Counted from the first letter of the stretch, positions 46,425 to 58,332 are shown. The stretch is DNA of 64,000 bases from Massilia arenae (GCF_008014745.1 NZ_VPFD01000001.1:62001-126000); one strand, 5' to 3'. The notes: generated from the letters alone by a model not told the origin. Numbers and translations: made by a program.

Positions 46425-46510
46425 CGTCGTTCCCGCGAAGGCGGGAACCCAAGTTTTTAGCGCCGCCGTGACGCATACAAAATTGGGTCCCCGCCTCCGC
46501 GGGAACGACG
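46425..46510. repeat. REP-pair inverted repeat between ispG and hisS
   Basis: Two 28-base arms (46425-46452 and 46483-46510) are inverted with two mismatches. Each arm is its own hairpin, GTTCCCGC-N4-GCGGGAAC or a variant, flanked by CGTC and CCAA. TTTTT follows the left arm. The same family occurs at 58333-58507 and 62893-62996. Confidence 0.8.
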
Positions 46511-46531
46511 GTGATTTGAGAGCTAACACTT

Positions 46532-47884
46532 ATGTCCAAACCAGAAAAAATCGTCGCCATCAAAGGCATGAACGACATCCTGCCGCAAGATGCGCCGCTG
46601 TGGGAGCTGTTCGAGAACACCACCGAAACGATCCTCAAAAGCTACGGCTACCAGAAGATCGTGACCCCGATCGTCGAGCAGACGGGCCTGTTCGCGCGCG
46701 CCATCGGCGCCGTCACCGACATCGTCGAGAAGGAGATGTATTCCTTCGAAGACTCGATGAACGGCGACCAGCTGACCCTGCGTCCGGAAGGCACGGCCAG
46801 CGTCGTGCGCGCCGTGCTCGAGCACAACCTGGTCTACGACGGCCCGCGCCGCCTGTGGTACAAGGGCCCGATGTTCCGCCACGAGCGTCCGCAGCGCGGC
46901 CGCTACCGCCAGTTCTTCCAGTTCGGCGCTGAAGCGATCGGCTTCTCGGGCCCGGACATCGACGCCGAAATGATCATGATGTCGCGCCGCCTGTGGGATG
47001 ACCTGGGCCTGCAGAACGTGCGTCTCGAACTGAACTCGATCGGCAATGCCGAAGAGCGCAACCGCCACCGCGCCGACCTGATCGTGTATCTGGAGAAGCA
47101 CGAAGATATCCTGGACGCCGAGGCCAAGCGCCGCCTGCACAGCAATCCGCTGCGCATCCTGGACACCAAGAACCCGGCGATGCAAGAGATGGTCAACGCC
47201 GCCCCGCGCCTGCTGGACTACCTGGGCGAGGAGTCGCTGGCCCACTTCAACGGCGTCAAGGCGCTGCTGGACAAGAACGCGGTGCAGTACACCGTCAACC
47301 CGCGCCTGGTGCGCGGCCTGGATTACTACAACCGCACCGTGTTCGAGTGGGTCACCGACGAGCTGGGCGCCCAGGGCACCATCTGCGCCGGCGGCCGCTA
47401 CGATCCGCTGATCGAGACCTTCGGCGGCAAGCCGACCCCGGCGGTCGGTTTCGCGATGGGCATGGAACGCATCATCGAGCTCATGAAGGGCCTGGGCGAA
47501 CCGGCCGAGCCGAACGTGTGCGACGTCTACATGGTCCACCAGGGTGAAGAAGCGCAACTGCAGTCCTTCATCCTGGCCGAGAGGATTCGGGATGCCGGCC
47601 TGGATGTTGTGTTACATTGCGCAACTCCAACGGGTGCAGGCAGCTTCAAGAGCCAGATGAAGAAGGCCGATGGCAGCGGCGCGGCCTTTGCCGTCATCAT
47701 CGGCCAGGACGAGATCGCGAACAATGCCGTGCAAGTGAAAACGATGCGCGGCGAGATTGGCGAACAGCAGCAGGCCAGCGTGCCGTTCGAGGAAGTGGTC
47801 GACTACCTGGTCGACCAGATCGTCGGTGGACATGTTCACGGCCCCGACTGCGACCACGACCACGACCACGTGCACCGGCATTAA
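46532..47884 (+). CDS. hisS: histidyl-tRNA synthetase with His-rich C-terminal tail
   Basis: 450 residues. Class II motifs: motif 1 region ([13 protein letters not shown]), motif 2 ([17 protein letters not shown]), [15 protein letters not shown] and motif 3 ([10 protein letters not shown]). The last 17 residues ([17 protein letters not shown]) contain seven His, four Asp and one Cys, a metal-binding tail not needed for tRNA charging. It lies in its normal neighbourhood between ispG and yfgM. Confidence 0.96.
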   Translation: MSKPEKIVAIKGMNDILPQDAPLWELFENTTETILKSYGYQKIVTPIVEQTGLFARAIGAVTDIVEKEMYSFEDSMNGDQLTLRPEGTASVVRAVLEHNLVYDGPRRLWYKGPMFRHERPQRGRYRQFFQFGAEAIGFSGPDIDAEMIMMSRRLWDDLGLQNVRLELNSIGNAEERNRHRADLIVYLEKHEDILDAEAKRRLHSNPLRILDTKNPAMQEMVNAAPRLLDYLGEESLAHFNGVKALLDKNAVQYTVNPRLVRGLDYYNRTVFEWVTDELGAQGTICAGGRYDPLIETFGGKPTPAVGFAMGMERIIELMKGLGEPAEPNVCDVYMVHQGEEAQLQSFILAERIRDAGLDVVLHCATPTGAGSFKSQMKKADGSGAAFAVIIGQDEIANNAVQVKTMRGEIGEQQQASVPFEEVVDYLVDQIVGGHVHGPDCDHDHDHVHRH

Positions 47885-47932
47885 TCCCGGCACTGGCCAC
47901 ATTTTCGAACCACTCACTACAAGAATACGCAC

Positions 47933-48613
47933 ATGGCATACGATCACCAGGAACAGGAACAGCTTGATTCCTTCAAGGCGTTCTGGTCGCAGTACGGCAA
48001 TATCATCATCTGGGTCCTGATTCTCGCGCTCGGCTCCTACGCCGGCTGGAACTACTGGAAAACCCACCAGCGCAACCAGTCGGTCGAGGCGTCGGCGCTG
48101 TATGACGAGCTGCAGGCCTCGCTGCTGGCGAACGATAATGCCAAGGTGCAGCGCGTCGCGGGCGACATCCGCACCAAGTACGAATCGTCGGCCTACGCCA
48201 CGATGGCGGCCCTGGCCGCGGCCAAGACCGCCTTCGAAGCCAACGACCTCAAGAGCGCCAAGGCGCACCTGCAGTGGGCGGCCGAGCACGGCAACGACGA
48301 ATACAAGTCGATCGCCAACCTGCGCCTGGCCGGCGTGCTGCTGGACGAGAAGGCATTCGACGAAGCGCTGAAAGTCTTGAACGGCAAGTTCCTGCCGCAG
48401 TTCACGTCGGAAGTGAACGACCGCAAGGGCGACGTGCTGGTCGCGCAGAACAAGCTGAACGAAGCGCGCGCGGCCTATGTCGCGGCGATCGCCGCCATGG
48501 ATCCGAACGCGCCTGGCCGCCAGCTGGTGCAGATCAAGCTGGAAGCGATCGGCGGCACCGTGCCGGCAGATAAGAAATCGGAAGCAGCTGCCGAGCAAAA
48601 GGCAGCCGCGTAA
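47933..48613 (+). CDS. yfgM: YfgM-type tetratricopeptide membrane protein
   Basis: 226 residues. One N-terminal membrane helix (about 24-44, NIIIWVLILALGSYAGW), then TPR-like repeats (SAKAHLQWAAEHGNDEYKS, EALKVLNGKF). YfgM is an ancillary SecYEG-associated periplasmic chaperone-like protein encoded next to bamB. Its C-terminal 20 residues are Lys/Glu/Ala-rich. Confidence 0.9.
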   Translation: MAYDHQEQEQLDSFKAFWSQYGNIIIWVLILALGSYAGWNYWKTHQRNQSVEASALYDELQASLLANDNAKVQRVAGDIRTKYESSAYATMAALAAAKTAFEANDLKSAKAHLQWAAEHGNDEYKSIANLRLAGVLLDEKAFDEALKVLNGKFLPQFTSEVNDRKGDVLVAQNKLNEARAAYVAAIAAMDPNAPGRQLVQIKLEAIGGTVPADKKSEAAAEQKAAA

Positions 48614-48633
48614 TCCTCCCCCATGAGAGGGCC

Positions 48634-48664
48634 CGCGCACGCCTGACGGCGGCGCGGGCCTTGC
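48634..48664 (+). terminator. possible hairpin terminator after yfgM
   Basis: GC-rich stem GGCCCGCGC with GCGCGGGCC closing a loop of about 11 bases, then TTGCGTCC. The T run is short, so it may be weak or only a processing hairpin; bamB starts 34 bases later and may be partly read through. Confidence 0.4.
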
Positions 48665-48697
48665 GTCCTCTATAGTCCAGGAACAAGGTAGAACAAA

Positions 48698-49852
48698 ATG
48701 CGTATTTGCAGCAAGCTTGTTGGTGTCGGCGTACTGGCCCTGATGACGGGTTGCTCGACCCTCAATTCGCTCAATCCATTCGCGTCTGAAAAGAAGGGCG
48801 ACCAGCCGGCCAAGCTGGTCGAGCTGAAAGGCAGCATGGCCGTGCGTACCGCATGGAAACTTGATATCGGCAAGGCGCACGGCTACACCTTCTCGCCCGC
48901 GCTGACCGGCAACACGGTGGTCGTGGCCGGCGCCGACGGCGCCATCGCGCGCGTCGAAGCCGAGAGCGGCAAGCAGCTGTGGCGCATCAAGGCCGATACC
49001 GAACTGTCGGCTGGCGTCGGCACCGACGGCAACCTGATCGTGGTCGGCGCCGACAAGGGCCAGCTGCTGGCCTTCGACATGGACGGCAAGAAATTGTGGA
49101 CGAGCCAGCTGTCGAGCGAAATCCTGTCGGCGCCGGTGGTGTCGCAAGGCATCGTCGTGGCGCGCTCGATCGACAACCGCATCGTCGGCATCGATGCCGC
49201 CAACGGCAAGACCAAGTGGACCGTGCAAAAGGTCGCGCCGCCGCTCACCCTGCGCAATGCGCCGGGCATGATCGTGGCCGGCGGCGACGTCATCGTCGCC
49301 CAGCCGGGCGGCAAGCTGTCGTCGATGATCCTGGCCACCGGCGCGCCGCGCTGGGACGTCGAGGTGGGCGTCTCGCGCGGCGCCACCGAACTGGAGCGCG
49401 TGACCGATATCGGCGGCGCCCCAGTGCTGTTCGAGAGCGAGGTGTGCGCCGCGTCCTATCAAGGCCGCGTAGGCTGCTTCGACCTGGTCACCGGTTCGGC
49501 CAAATGGACGCGCGACCTGTCGTCCGATGCCGGCGTCGCCGTCGACCAATTGTATGTGTTCGCACCGGACGACAAGGGCGCTCTGCATGCCTTCACCCGC
49601 GATACGGGTTCTTCCAGCTGGAAGAACGACAAGCTGGCCTTCCGCCGCCTGTCGACCCCGCTGTCGTATGGCCGCGCCGTCGCGGTCGGCGACTTCGAGG
49701 GCTTCGTGCACTTCCTGTCGCGCGAGGACGGATCTTTCCTGGCGCGCGCAGCGACCGATGGCAGCCCGATCATGGGTACGCCGCTGGTGGCCGGCACGAA
49801 CCTGATTTTTCAAACACAAAATGGAACTGTGACCGCCATCGCGGTCGAATAG
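48698..49852 (+). CDS. bamB: outer membrane assembly lipoprotein BamB
   Basis: 384 residues. Lipoprotein signal (LALMTGC/STL) and an eight-bladed PQQ-like propeller with recurrent Trp-ending blades (ESGKQLWRIKADTELSAG, ANGKTKWTVQ, VTGSAKWTRDL). BamB is the BamA-binding lipoprotein of the outer-membrane protein assembly complex. It is eight bases before der. Confidence 0.95.
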   Translation: MRICSKLVGVGVLALMTGCSTLNSLNPFASEKKGDQPAKLVELKGSMAVRTAWKLDIGKAHGYTFSPALTGNTVVVAGADGAIARVEAESGKQLWRIKADTELSAGVGTDGNLIVVGADKGQLLAFDMDGKKLWTSQLSSEILSAPVVSQGIVVARSIDNRIVGIDAANGKTKWTVQKVAPPLTLRNAPGMIVAGGDVIVAQPGGKLSSMILATGAPRWDVEVGVSRGATELERVTDIGGAPVLFESEVCAASYQGRVGCFDLVTGSAKWTRDLSSDAGVAVDQLYVFAPDDKGALHAFTRDTGSSSWKNDKLAFRRLSTPLSYGRAVAVGDFEGFVHFLSREDGSFLARAATDGSPIMGTPLVAGTNLIFQTQNGTVTAIAVE

Positions 49853-49860
49853 AATAAAAC

Positions 49861-51198
49861 ATGAAGCCGGTAATCGCACTCGTAGGTCGTCCCAACGTCG
49901 GGAAATCGACCTTATTTAACCGCCTGACCCGTTCGCGTGACGCGCTGGTGGCCGACCTCCCTGGCCTGACACGCGACCGCCACTATGGCGAAGGCCGGAT
50001 TGGCGAACGGCCATTCCTGGTCATCGACACGGGCGGTTTCGAGCCGGTCGCCAAAGAAGGCATCATGCATGAAATGGCGTTGCAGACGCGCCAAGCCGTG
50101 GCCGAGGCCGACGTGGTCGTGTTCATCGTCGACGGCCGCCAGGGCCTGACGCCGCACGACAAGACCATCACCGATTTCCTGCGCAAGAGTGGCCGCAAGG
50201 TCATGCTGGTGGTGAACAAGTCGGAAGGCATGAAGTACACCTCGGTCACCGCCGATTTCTATGAGCTCGGCATGGGCGACCCTTACGTCATCTCCGCCGC
50301 CCATGGCGACGGCGTCACCGACCTGGTCAACGAGGCGCTCGACATGGCCTTCGAAGGCCGTCCGGAAGAGCCCGAAGAGCTCGAGCCGGCCGACCACGGC
50401 TTCAAGATCGCCATCGTCGGCCGTCCCAACGTCGGCAAGTCGACCCTGATCAATACCCTGGTCGGCGAGCAGCGCGTGATCGCCTTCGACATGCCCGGCA
50501 CCACCCGCGACTCGATCGAAGTGCCGTTCGAACGCGACGGCAAGCGCTTCACGCTGATCGACACCGCCGGTATCCGCCGCCGCGGCAAGGTGTTCGAGGC
50601 GATCGAGAAATTCTCGGTGGTCAAGACCATGCAGTCGATCTCGGACGCCAACGTCGTGATCCTGCTGCTCGACGCCCAGCAGGATATTTCGGAGCAGGAT
50701 GCGCACATCGCCGGCTTCATCCTGGAGTCGGGTAGGGCGCTCGTGGTAGCCGTGAATAAATGGGATGGCCTGCAGACGCAGGACCGCGACGAGGTCAAGA
50801 TCGACCTCGACCGCAAGCTGGACTTCCTCAGTTTCGCCAAGACCCACTTCGTGTCGGCGCTGCGCGGCACCGGTGTGTCGCAGCTGATGAAATCGGTCGA
50901 AGCGGCCTATGCCGCCGCCACCGCCAACCTGTCGACGCCGCGCCTGACGCGCGCGCTGCAAGAAGCGGTCGAGAAGCAGGAGCCGAAGCGCAAGGGTACC
51001 TCGCGTCCGAAGATGCGCTACGCCCACCAGGGTGGCCAGAACCCGCCGATCATCGTCATCCACGGCAATGCCCTCGAAGGCATTACCGAGCCATACAAGC
51101 GTTATCTGGAAAAGCATTTCCGCGAGACGTTCAGCCTGGTCGGCACGCCGCTGCGGATCGAGCTGCGTAGCGGTAAGAACCCGTTTGCCAAGGATTGA
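49861..51198 (+). CDS. der: ribosome biogenesis GTPase Der
   Basis: 445 residues with two consecutive GTPase domains, each with G1 GRPNVGKST (residues 8-16 and about 186-194), NKSEG and NKWDG as G4, and a C-terminal KH-like domain ([14 protein letters not shown]). Der acts in 50S subunit assembly. It has the expected place after bamB and before hfq. Confidence 0.97.
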   Translation: MKPVIALVGRPNVGKSTLFNRLTRSRDALVADLPGLTRDRHYGEGRIGERPFLVIDTGGFEPVAKEGIMHEMALQTRQAVAEADVVVFIVDGRQGLTPHDKTITDFLRKSGRKVMLVVNKSEGMKYTSVTADFYELGMGDPYVISAAHGDGVTDLVNEALDMAFEGRPEEPEELEPADHGFKIAIVGRPNVGKSTLINTLVGEQRVIAFDMPGTTRDSIEVPFERDGKRFTLIDTAGIRRRGKVFEAIEKFSVVKTMQSISDANVVILLLDAQQDISEQDAHIAGFILESGRALVVAVNKWDGLQTQDRDEVKIDLDRKLDFLSFAKTHFVSALRGTGVSQLMKSVEAAYAAATANLSTPRLTRALQEAVEKQEPKRKGTSRPKMRYAHQGGQNPPIIVIHGNALEGITEPYKRYLEKHFRETFSLVGTPLRIELRSGKNPFAKD

Positions 51199-51367
51199 TT
51201 TGCCGAGGCGATTAAGTCGTTCTTAACCTTAGCAGTACGACAAAAACCGGCAAAACAGGTTACAGTAGGCTTAGGGCTGCATTCGCTCACGCAGAATATG
51301 GCTCTAGCTACTTGAAAACCGGCAAATCGCCTCAAACTTTTAACTACAACAACATTACGGAGCTGTT

Positions 51368-51607
51368 ATGAGCAACAAAGGGCAACTGTTACAAGACCCA
51401 TTCCTCAACGCCTTGCGCAAGGAACACGTCCCTGTCTCCATCTACCTCGTCAACGGTATCAAACTCCAGGGCCATATCGAATCCTTCGACCAATACGTCG
51501 TTCTGCTTCGTAATACCGTGACCCAGATGGTCTACAAGCATGCCATTTCCACCGTCGTGCCGGCACGTGCCGTCAACCTCAACCTTGACTCCAACGAAGC
51601 CGAGTAA
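51368..51607 (+). CDS. hfq: RNA chaperone Hfq
   Basis: 79 residues. Sm1 ([20 protein letters not shown]) and Sm2 ([12 protein letters not shown]) motifs are complete; the C-terminal tail is very short ([10 protein letters not shown]). It mediates sRNA-mRNA pairing. The 170 bases before it contain the 12-base direct repeat AAAACCGGCAAA at 51243-51254 and 51315-51326, of unknown role. The Shine-Dalgarno is CGGAG. Confidence 0.97.
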   Translation: MSNKGQLLQDPFLNALRKEHVPVSIYLVNGIKLQGHIESFDQYVVLLRNTVTQMVYKHAISTVVPARAVNLNLDSNEAE

Positions 51608-51612
51608 GGCCG

Positions 51613-52851
51613 ATGGCTGACGCCCCCGGCACTCCCACCTTGCGCGCAGCGCTGGTCGGCATCGACTTCGGGACTGGCGACTTTGCCGCCAGTCTCGAAG
51701 AGCTGTCGCTGCTTGCGCGCTCCGCCGGCGCCGATCCGATCACCACGATCACGGCGAAGCGCAGCAGCCCCGATCCCGCGTTTTTCGTCGGCAGCGGCAA
51801 GGCCGACGAAATCGCCCTCGACGCCAAGGCCCTTGGCGCCGAGATCATCATCTTCAACCACGCACTGTCTCCCGCCCAGCAACGTAACCTCGAGCGTCGT
51901 CTCGAGCTGCGCGTGATCGACCGTACCAGCCTGATCCTCGATATCTTCGCCCAGCGCGCCAAGAGCCACGAGGGTAAATTGCAGGTTGAACTGGCTCAGC
52001 TGCAGCACCTGGCCACGCGCCTGATCCGCGGCTGGACCCACCTTGAACGTCAAAAGGGCGGTATCGGCCTGCGCGGTCCGGGTGAAACCCAGCTCGAGAC
52101 CGACCGCCGGCTGATCGGCGAGCGGGTCAAGATGCTGCGCGCGCGCCTGGCCAAGCTGCGCAAGCAGCACGAGACCCAGCGCCGCCAGCGCGGCCGCAAC
52201 AAGACCTTCTCGGTGTCGCTCGTCGGTTATACCAACGCCGGCAAGTCGACCCTGTTCAACACGCTGACGAAAGCCGGCGTGTACGTGGCGAACCAGTTGT
52301 TCGCGACCCTCGACACCACCAGCCGCCGCATGTACCTGAATGACGAGGTGGGCAGCGTCGTGATCTCGGACACCGTCGGTTTCGTGCGCGAACTGCCGCA
52401 CCAGCTGGTGGCGGCTTTCCGCGCCACGCTGGAAGAAACCATCCATGCCGACCTCTTGCTGCACGTGGTCGACAGCGCCTCCCCGACGCGCATGGAACAG
52501 GTCGAACAGGTCAATGAAGTCTTGCGCGAGATTGGCGCAGATCATGTTCCGCAAATTTTGGTATGGAACAAGATCGATGCCGCCGGCCTGGAACCTGGGA
52601 TCGAGCGTGATGAGTATGATAAGATCAACCGGGTTTTCATCAGCGCCCACAGTGGCGCCGGCCTGGATCTGCTGCGTTCGGCAATCGCCGAGGCAGCCGC
52701 TTCCGCGCCGGGGTCAGGCGGGTACAGCAACCCAGAAAACGAAGAGCAGGACGAAGCCTTCGGGCTCGCCGAGGACGACGCGTCGGTGGACGCGCACCCC
52801 GGCGGTCTTGCCGACAATATGCCAACTTCCACCCATGTCAGGCCCAACTAG
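51613..52851 (+). CDS. hflX: ribosome-associated GTPase HflX
   Basis: 412 residues. N-terminal HflX domain with GSGKADEIAL and RNLERRLELRVIDRT, a coiled-coil linker, GIGLRGPGETQLE, and a GTPase domain with VGYTNAGKSTLFNTL and WNKID. HflX rescues stalled or heat-damaged ribosomes. It starts five bases after hfq, so they are cotranscribed. Confidence 0.96.
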   Translation: MADAPGTPTLRAALVGIDFGTGDFAASLEELSLLARSAGADPITTITAKRSSPDPAFFVGSGKADEIALDAKALGAEIIIFNHALSPAQQRNLERRLELRVIDRTSLILDIFAQRAKSHEGKLQVELAQLQHLATRLIRGWTHLERQKGGIGLRGPGETQLETDRRLIGERVKMLRARLAKLRKQHETQRRQRGRNKTFSVSLVGYTNAGKSTLFNTLTKAGVYVANQLFATLDTTSRRMYLNDEVGSVVISDTVGFVRELPHQLVAAFRATLEETIHADLLLHVVDSASPTRMEQVEQVNEVLREIGADHVPQILVWNKIDAAGLEPGIERDEYDKINRVFISAHSGAGLDLLRSAIAEAAASAPGSGGYSNPENEEQDEAFGLAEDDASVDAHPGGLADNMPTSTHVRPN

Positions 52852-52854
52852 CCT

Positions 52855-54141
52855 ATGCTTGTTTCTCTACTAAAAAGATTCGGCGTCAAATTGTCGCTGA
52901 ACGACCCACGCTGGGGACGCAACCCCGAAGACGACCGCAAGGCCCAGGATGGTCGCCGCCCCGGTGACGGTCCTCCCGACCTCGACCAGATGTGGCGCGA
53001 TTTCAATGCGCGCCTGAACCGCATGTTCGGCGGCCGCGGCAACAATAACGGCGGCGGCGACAACGGCAGCCCGCGCGGCGAGATGCGCGGCGCCGGCATC
53101 GGCGCCGGCGTGATCGCCATCATCGTCGGCTTCATCTGGCTCGCCAGTGGCGCCTTCATCGTGCAAGAGGGCCAGGCCGGCGTCGTGACCACCTTTGGCA
53201 AATACAGCCATACGACCACGCCGGGTTTCAACTGGCGCTGGCCGTATCCGTTCCAGGCCCACGAGACCGTCAACACCTCGCAGATCCGTACTGCCGAGAT
53301 CGGCTACCGCGCGAACGTGCGCAACAAGCAGCCGCAAGAAGCGCTGATGCTGACCGATGACGAAAACATCATCGACATCCAGTTCGCGGTGCAGTACACG
53401 CTGAAGGACCCGGTCGCCTGGTTGTTCAACAACCGCGACCAGGACGACAGCGTGCGCCAGATCGCCGAAACCGCGATCCGCGAAGTGGTCGGCCGCAACA
53501 AGATGGACTTCGTCCTGTACGAAGGCCGCGAGAAGGTCGCCGCCGACGTGCACTCGATGATGCAGGCGATCGGTGACCGCTATGCGCTGGGCGCATTGAT
53601 CACCAACGTCACGATGCAGGGCGTGCAGCCACCGGAGCAGGTGCAGAGTGCCTTCGATGACGCCGTGCGCGCAGGGCAAGACCGCGCCCGTGCCCGTAAT
53701 GAAGGTGAAGCATATGCCAACCAGATCATCCCGGCTGCGCGCGGCCAGGCCTTCCGCCTGCAGCAGGACGCCGAAGCCTACCGCTCGATGGTGGTCGAGA
53801 ACGCAACCGGTAACGCCTCGCGCTTCGACCAGGTGGTGGATGCGTATTCGCGTGCTCCAGCCGTGACCCGCGACCGCATGTACATCGACACCATGCAGCA
53901 GATCTTCACCAGCACCACCAAGGTGATGATCGACTCGCGCGCCAACAACAATATGCTGTACCTGCCGCTCGACAAGCTGATGCAGCAGCAGGCAGCCAAC
54001 GACGCCCAGGTCGGCAGCAAATCCGGTCCGGTGCAGTTGCAGCAGAACGGCCAGCCGGCCGAAGTGACCCAGGCCTTGGAAGCGGTGCGCCAGCGAGACG
54101 AGCGTAGCCGCGATACCTCACGCGACAGGGAGACCCGCTGA
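52855..54141 (+). CDS. hflK: FtsH protease modulator HflK
   Basis: 428 residues. The cytoplasmic N-terminus is Gly/Asn-rich (RGNNNGGGDNGSPRG), one membrane helix at about 80-102, then a SPFH/Band 7 domain (QAGVVTTFGKY, FAVQYTLKDPVAWLF) and a Gln-rich tail. It forms the HflKC complex that limits FtsH. Its stop overlaps the hflC start as TGATG. Confidence 0.96.
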   Translation: MLVSLLKRFGVKLSLNDPRWGRNPEDDRKAQDGRRPGDGPPDLDQMWRDFNARLNRMFGGRGNNNGGGDNGSPRGEMRGAGIGAGVIAIIVGFIWLASGAFIVQEGQAGVVTTFGKYSHTTTPGFNWRWPYPFQAHETVNTSQIRTAEIGYRANVRNKQPQEALMLTDDENIIDIQFAVQYTLKDPVAWLFNNRDQDDSVRQIAETAIREVVGRNKMDFVLYEGREKVAADVHSMMQAIGDRYALGALITNVTMQGVQPPEQVQSAFDDAVRAGQDRARARNEGEAYANQIIPAARGQAFRLQQDAEAYRSMVVENATGNASRFDQVVDAYSRAPAVTRDRMYIDTMQQIFTSTTKVMIDSRANNNMLYLPLDKLMQQQAANDAQVGSKSGPVQLQQNGQPAEVTQALEAVRQRDERSRDTSRDRETR

Positions 54142-55019
54142 TGAACCGCCTCGTAACTATTTTCGTCGCGGGCTTCATCGCACTGATGCTGCTGTCGTCG
54201 ACGATCTTCGTCGTCGACCAGCGCCGCTTCGCGATCGTGTTCGCGCTCGGCCAGGTGAAGGAAGTGATCGCCCAGCCGGGCCTGCACTTCAAGCTGCCGC
54301 CGCCGTTCCAGAACGTGATCTACCTGGACAAGCGCATCCTCACGCTGGACACGCCTGACGCCGACCGCTTCATCACGGCCGAGAAGAAGAACATCCTGGT
54401 GGATGCCTTCATGAAATGGCGTATCGAAGATCCGCGCCTGTACTACGTCAGCTTCGGCGGCGACGAAAGCCGTGCCCGCGACCGCATGTCGCAGATCATC
54501 AAGGCGGCCCTGAACGACGAGATCACCAAGCGCACCGTGCGCGAAGTGATTTCCGGCGAGCGCGCCGCGGTGATGGCGGCGGTGCAGGCCAAGGTCGTGG
54601 CCGAGGCCAAGGAGATCGGCGTCAGTATCGTGGACGTGCGCCTCAAGCGTGTGGACTACATCGAGCAGATCAACAACTCGGTGTACGAACGCATGCGCGC
54701 CGAGCGCGTCCGCGTCGCCAACGAGCTGCGTTCGACCGGCGCCGCCGAGTCGGAACAGATCCGCGCCGATGCCGACCGCCAGCGCACGGTGATCATCGCC
54801 GAAGCCTTCCGCGACGCAGAGAAGGTCAAGGGTGACGGCGACGCGAAAGCCTCGGCCATCTACGCCGACGCCTTCGGCAAGAACCCGGAATTCGCCCGCT
54901 ACTACCGTTCGCTCGAAGCCTACCGCGCCAGCTTCAAGGATCGCAGCGACGTGCTGGTGGTGGATCCGAGCTCGGAGTTCTTCAAGTACCTCAAGCAGCC
55001 GGCAGCGTCGGGACGTTAA
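54141..55019 (+). CDS. hflC: FtsH protease modulator HflC
   Basis: 292 residues. N-terminal membrane helix (about 5-25), then a Band 7 domain (RRFAIVFALGQVKEVIAQPG, DAFMKWRIEDPRLYY, KRVDYIEQINNSVYERMRAE). Partner of HflK in the periplasmic HflKC cage. In many relatives a small DUF2065 gene follows before hisZ; here a terminator follows at once. Confidence 0.96.
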   Translation: MNRLVTIFVAGFIALMLLSSTIFVVDQRRFAIVFALGQVKEVIAQPGLHFKLPPPFQNVIYLDKRILTLDTPDADRFITAEKKNILVDAFMKWRIEDPRLYYVSFGGDESRARDRMSQIIKAALNDEITKRTVREVISGERAAVMAAVQAKVVAEAKEIGVSIVDVRLKRVDYIEQINNSVYERMRAERVRVANELRSTGAAESEQIRADADRQRTVIIAEAFRDAEKVKGDGDAKASAIYADAFGKNPEFARYYRSLEAYRASFKDRSDVLVVDPSSEFFKYLKQPAASGR

Positions 55020-55045
55020 ACCGCGTCGCCAGGCATCGCCCAGGA

Positions 55046-55076
55046 CGGGCTCCCGCGCAAACGGGAGCCCGTTTTT
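55046..55076 (+). terminator. rho-independent terminator of the hfq-hflX-hflK-hflC operon
   Basis: Perfect ten-base-pair stem CGGGCTCCCG / CGGGAGCCCG with a six-base loop, followed by TTTTT. A strong classical terminator 27 bases after the hflC stop. Confidence 0.93.
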
Positions 55077-55256
55077 CATGGGATTTGCCAGCTTGTATAG
55101 GCATCCCGAACGTGGCAGATTGTTAACCCGGCAAGCTGTCGAACCAGCATTCCATGCCTCACCCGCGCTGTTTTCGGGTAAAATCACCGATTCGGCGTTC
55201 GCGCCATGCGCTGGCACGCCCATCGCAAATACAATCCCAACTCCCATCTGTTGCCC

Positions 55257-56411
55257 ATGCCGAACTGGCTATTGCCTGAGAATATTGCCGATGTCTTGCC
55301 GTCCGAAGCGCGCAAGATCGAAGAGCTGCGCCGCCTGATGCTCGATAACTTCCGGCTCTACGGTTACGAGCTGGTGATGCCGCCAATGCTCGAGTACCTT
55401 GAATCGCTGCTGGCCGGCGCCGGCGAAGATACCGACTTGAAGACCTTCAAGGTCGTCGACCCGCTGTCGGGCCGCCTGCTCGGCCTGCGCGCCGACATGA
55501 CCACGCAAGTAGCGCGCATCGACGCCCACCTGCTGAACCGCGAATCGATCACCCGCCTGTGCTATGCCGGCAGCGTGCTGCATACCCGTCCGTCGGGCCT
55601 GCACGCCACCCGCGAGCCGGTGCAGATCGGCGCCGAGATCTACGGCCATGCCGGGCTGGAAGCCGACGCCGAGATCCAGGAACTGGCCCTCGGCTCGCTG
55701 GCCCTGGCCGGCTTCACCAATGTGCGCCTGGACCTGGCCCACGTCGGCGTGCTGCGCGCACTGCTGAACGAAGACCCGGCCGCCAAGCGCGACGAGACCC
55801 AGATCTATTGCCTGCTGCGCGCCAAGGATGCGCCGGGCCTGGACGAGATCTCGACCAATTACTACCCGCAGACCCGCCAGGCGCTGCTGGCGCTGCCGCA
55901 CCTGTACGGTGACGTCGAGGTGCTGGCCAAGGCGCGCGAACAGTTGCCGGCGCTGCCGGGGATCGGGCGCGCGCTGGCTGAACTGGCGGCGCTGGCCGCT
56001 GGCGCCATCGGCCGCGCCGACGTGGCGATCGACCTGGCCGACCTGCGCGGCTACCAGTACGAAAGCGGCGCCATGTTCGCGCTGTACGTGCCGGGCCTGC
56101 CGAACGCCGTCGCCCGTGGCGGGCGCTATGATCATGTGGGCGAGGCCTTCGGACGCGCGCGTCCGGCGACCGGCTTCTCGCTCGACCTGCGCGAACTGGC
56201 CCGGCTGCTGCCGACGGCCGAGCGCAAGCATTCCATCCGCGCGCCGTGGGGCAATGCCCCCGAGCTGAAGGAAAAAATCGCTGACCTGCGCAAGGCAGGC
56301 GAAGTCGTGATCCAGAGCATGCCTGGTCACGACAATGTTCAGGACGAGTTCGAGTGCGACCGCGTGCTCGTCCTCGAAAACGGAAATTGGATTCTCAAAA
56401 ACTTAGGTTAA
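55257..56411 (+). CDS. hisZ: ATP phosphoribosyltransferase regulatory subunit HisZ
   Basis: 384 residues from the ATG at 55257 ([15 protein letters not shown]); a 17-codon in-frame extension upstream is not conserved. It looks like a class II synthetase paralogue of HisS ([37 protein letters not shown]) but lacks tRNA-synthetase motif 2 features. HisZ activates short-form HisG in histidine biosynthesis. A GGTAAAATC -10-like motif is at 55177-55185. Confidence 0.94.
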   Translation: MPNWLLPENIADVLPSEARKIEELRRLMLDNFRLYGYELVMPPMLEYLESLLAGAGEDTDLKTFKVVDPLSGRLLGLRADMTTQVARIDAHLLNRESITRLCYAGSVLHTRPSGLHATREPVQIGAEIYGHAGLEADAEIQELALGSLALAGFTNVRLDLAHVGVLRALLNEDPAAKRDETQIYCLLRAKDAPGLDEISTNYYPQTRQALLALPHLYGDVEVLAKAREQLPALPGIGRALAELAALAAGAIGRADVAIDLADLRGYQYESGAMFALYVPGLPNAVARGGRYDHVGEAFGRARPATGFSLDLRELARLLPTAERKHSIRAPWGNAPELKEKIADLRKAGEVVIQSMPGHDNVQDEFECDRVLVLENGNWILKNLG

Positions 56412-57731
<1,320 letters not shown>

Positions 57732-57755
57732 ATCAAGAAGAATCTGGAGTAGAAG

Positions 57756-58295
57756 ATGAATACCCCCGTATCGACGGACAAGGACCTGTGGGTCTCCTGG
57801 GATGAATACCACCGCCTGATCGAGCGCCTGGCGCTGCAGGTTTATGAATCGGGCTGGAAGTTCGACCAGGTGCTGTGCCTGGCGCGCGGCGGCGTGCGTC
57901 CTGGCGACGTATTCTCGCGCATCTTCGACGTGCCGCTGGCGATCCTGTCGACCAGCTCGTACCGCGAAGAAGCCGGCACCAAGCAGGGCGATCTGGACAT
58001 CTCGAAGTACATGACCATGACCAAGGGTCCGCTGTCCGGCCGCGTGCTGCTGGTCGACGATCTGGCCGATTCGGGCGTGACGCTGCGTAAAGTCAGCCAG
58101 CACCTGACCGAGAACTACCCGCAAGTGACCGAAGTGAAATCGGCGGTCATCTGGGTCAAGGGCACGTCGTCGATCCGTCCGGATTACTTCCTGGACGATC
58201 TGCCGCACAATCCGTGGATCCATCAACCGTTCGAAGAGTACGACGGCCTGCGCCCGCACCAGCTCGCGGCGTGGCTGAAGAAATTCGAGAAGTAA
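57756..58295 (+). CDS. phosphoribosyltransferase, guanine/xanthine type
   Basis: 179 residues. The PRPP-binding motif VLLVDDLADSGVTL is clear, with ARGGVRPGDVFSRI before it and a Trp-ended base-binding part (WVKGTSSIRPDYF). The family acts in purine salvage, and its place 24 bases after purA agrees. The exact base specificity (guanine, xanthine or hypoxanthine) cannot be fixed; annotation pipelines often call this group simply phosphoribosyltransferase. Confidence 0.88.
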   Translation: MNTPVSTDKDLWVSWDEYHRLIERLALQVYESGWKFDQVLCLARGGVRPGDVFSRIFDVPLAILSTSSYREEAGTKQGDLDISKYMTMTKGPLSGRVLLVDDLADSGVTLRKVSQHLTENYPQVTEVKSAVIWVKGTSSIRPDYFLDDLPHNPWIHQPFEEYDGLRPHQLAAWLKKFEK

Positions 58296-58332
58296 GCAGA
58301 CCGCTACGGCTACCCAGTCAGCCGCCGCCCCA

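Noticed and set aside
55020..55256. DUF2065 small gene expected between hflC and hisZ
   Set aside because: No suitable open frame or motif was found; a strong terminator occupies the place.
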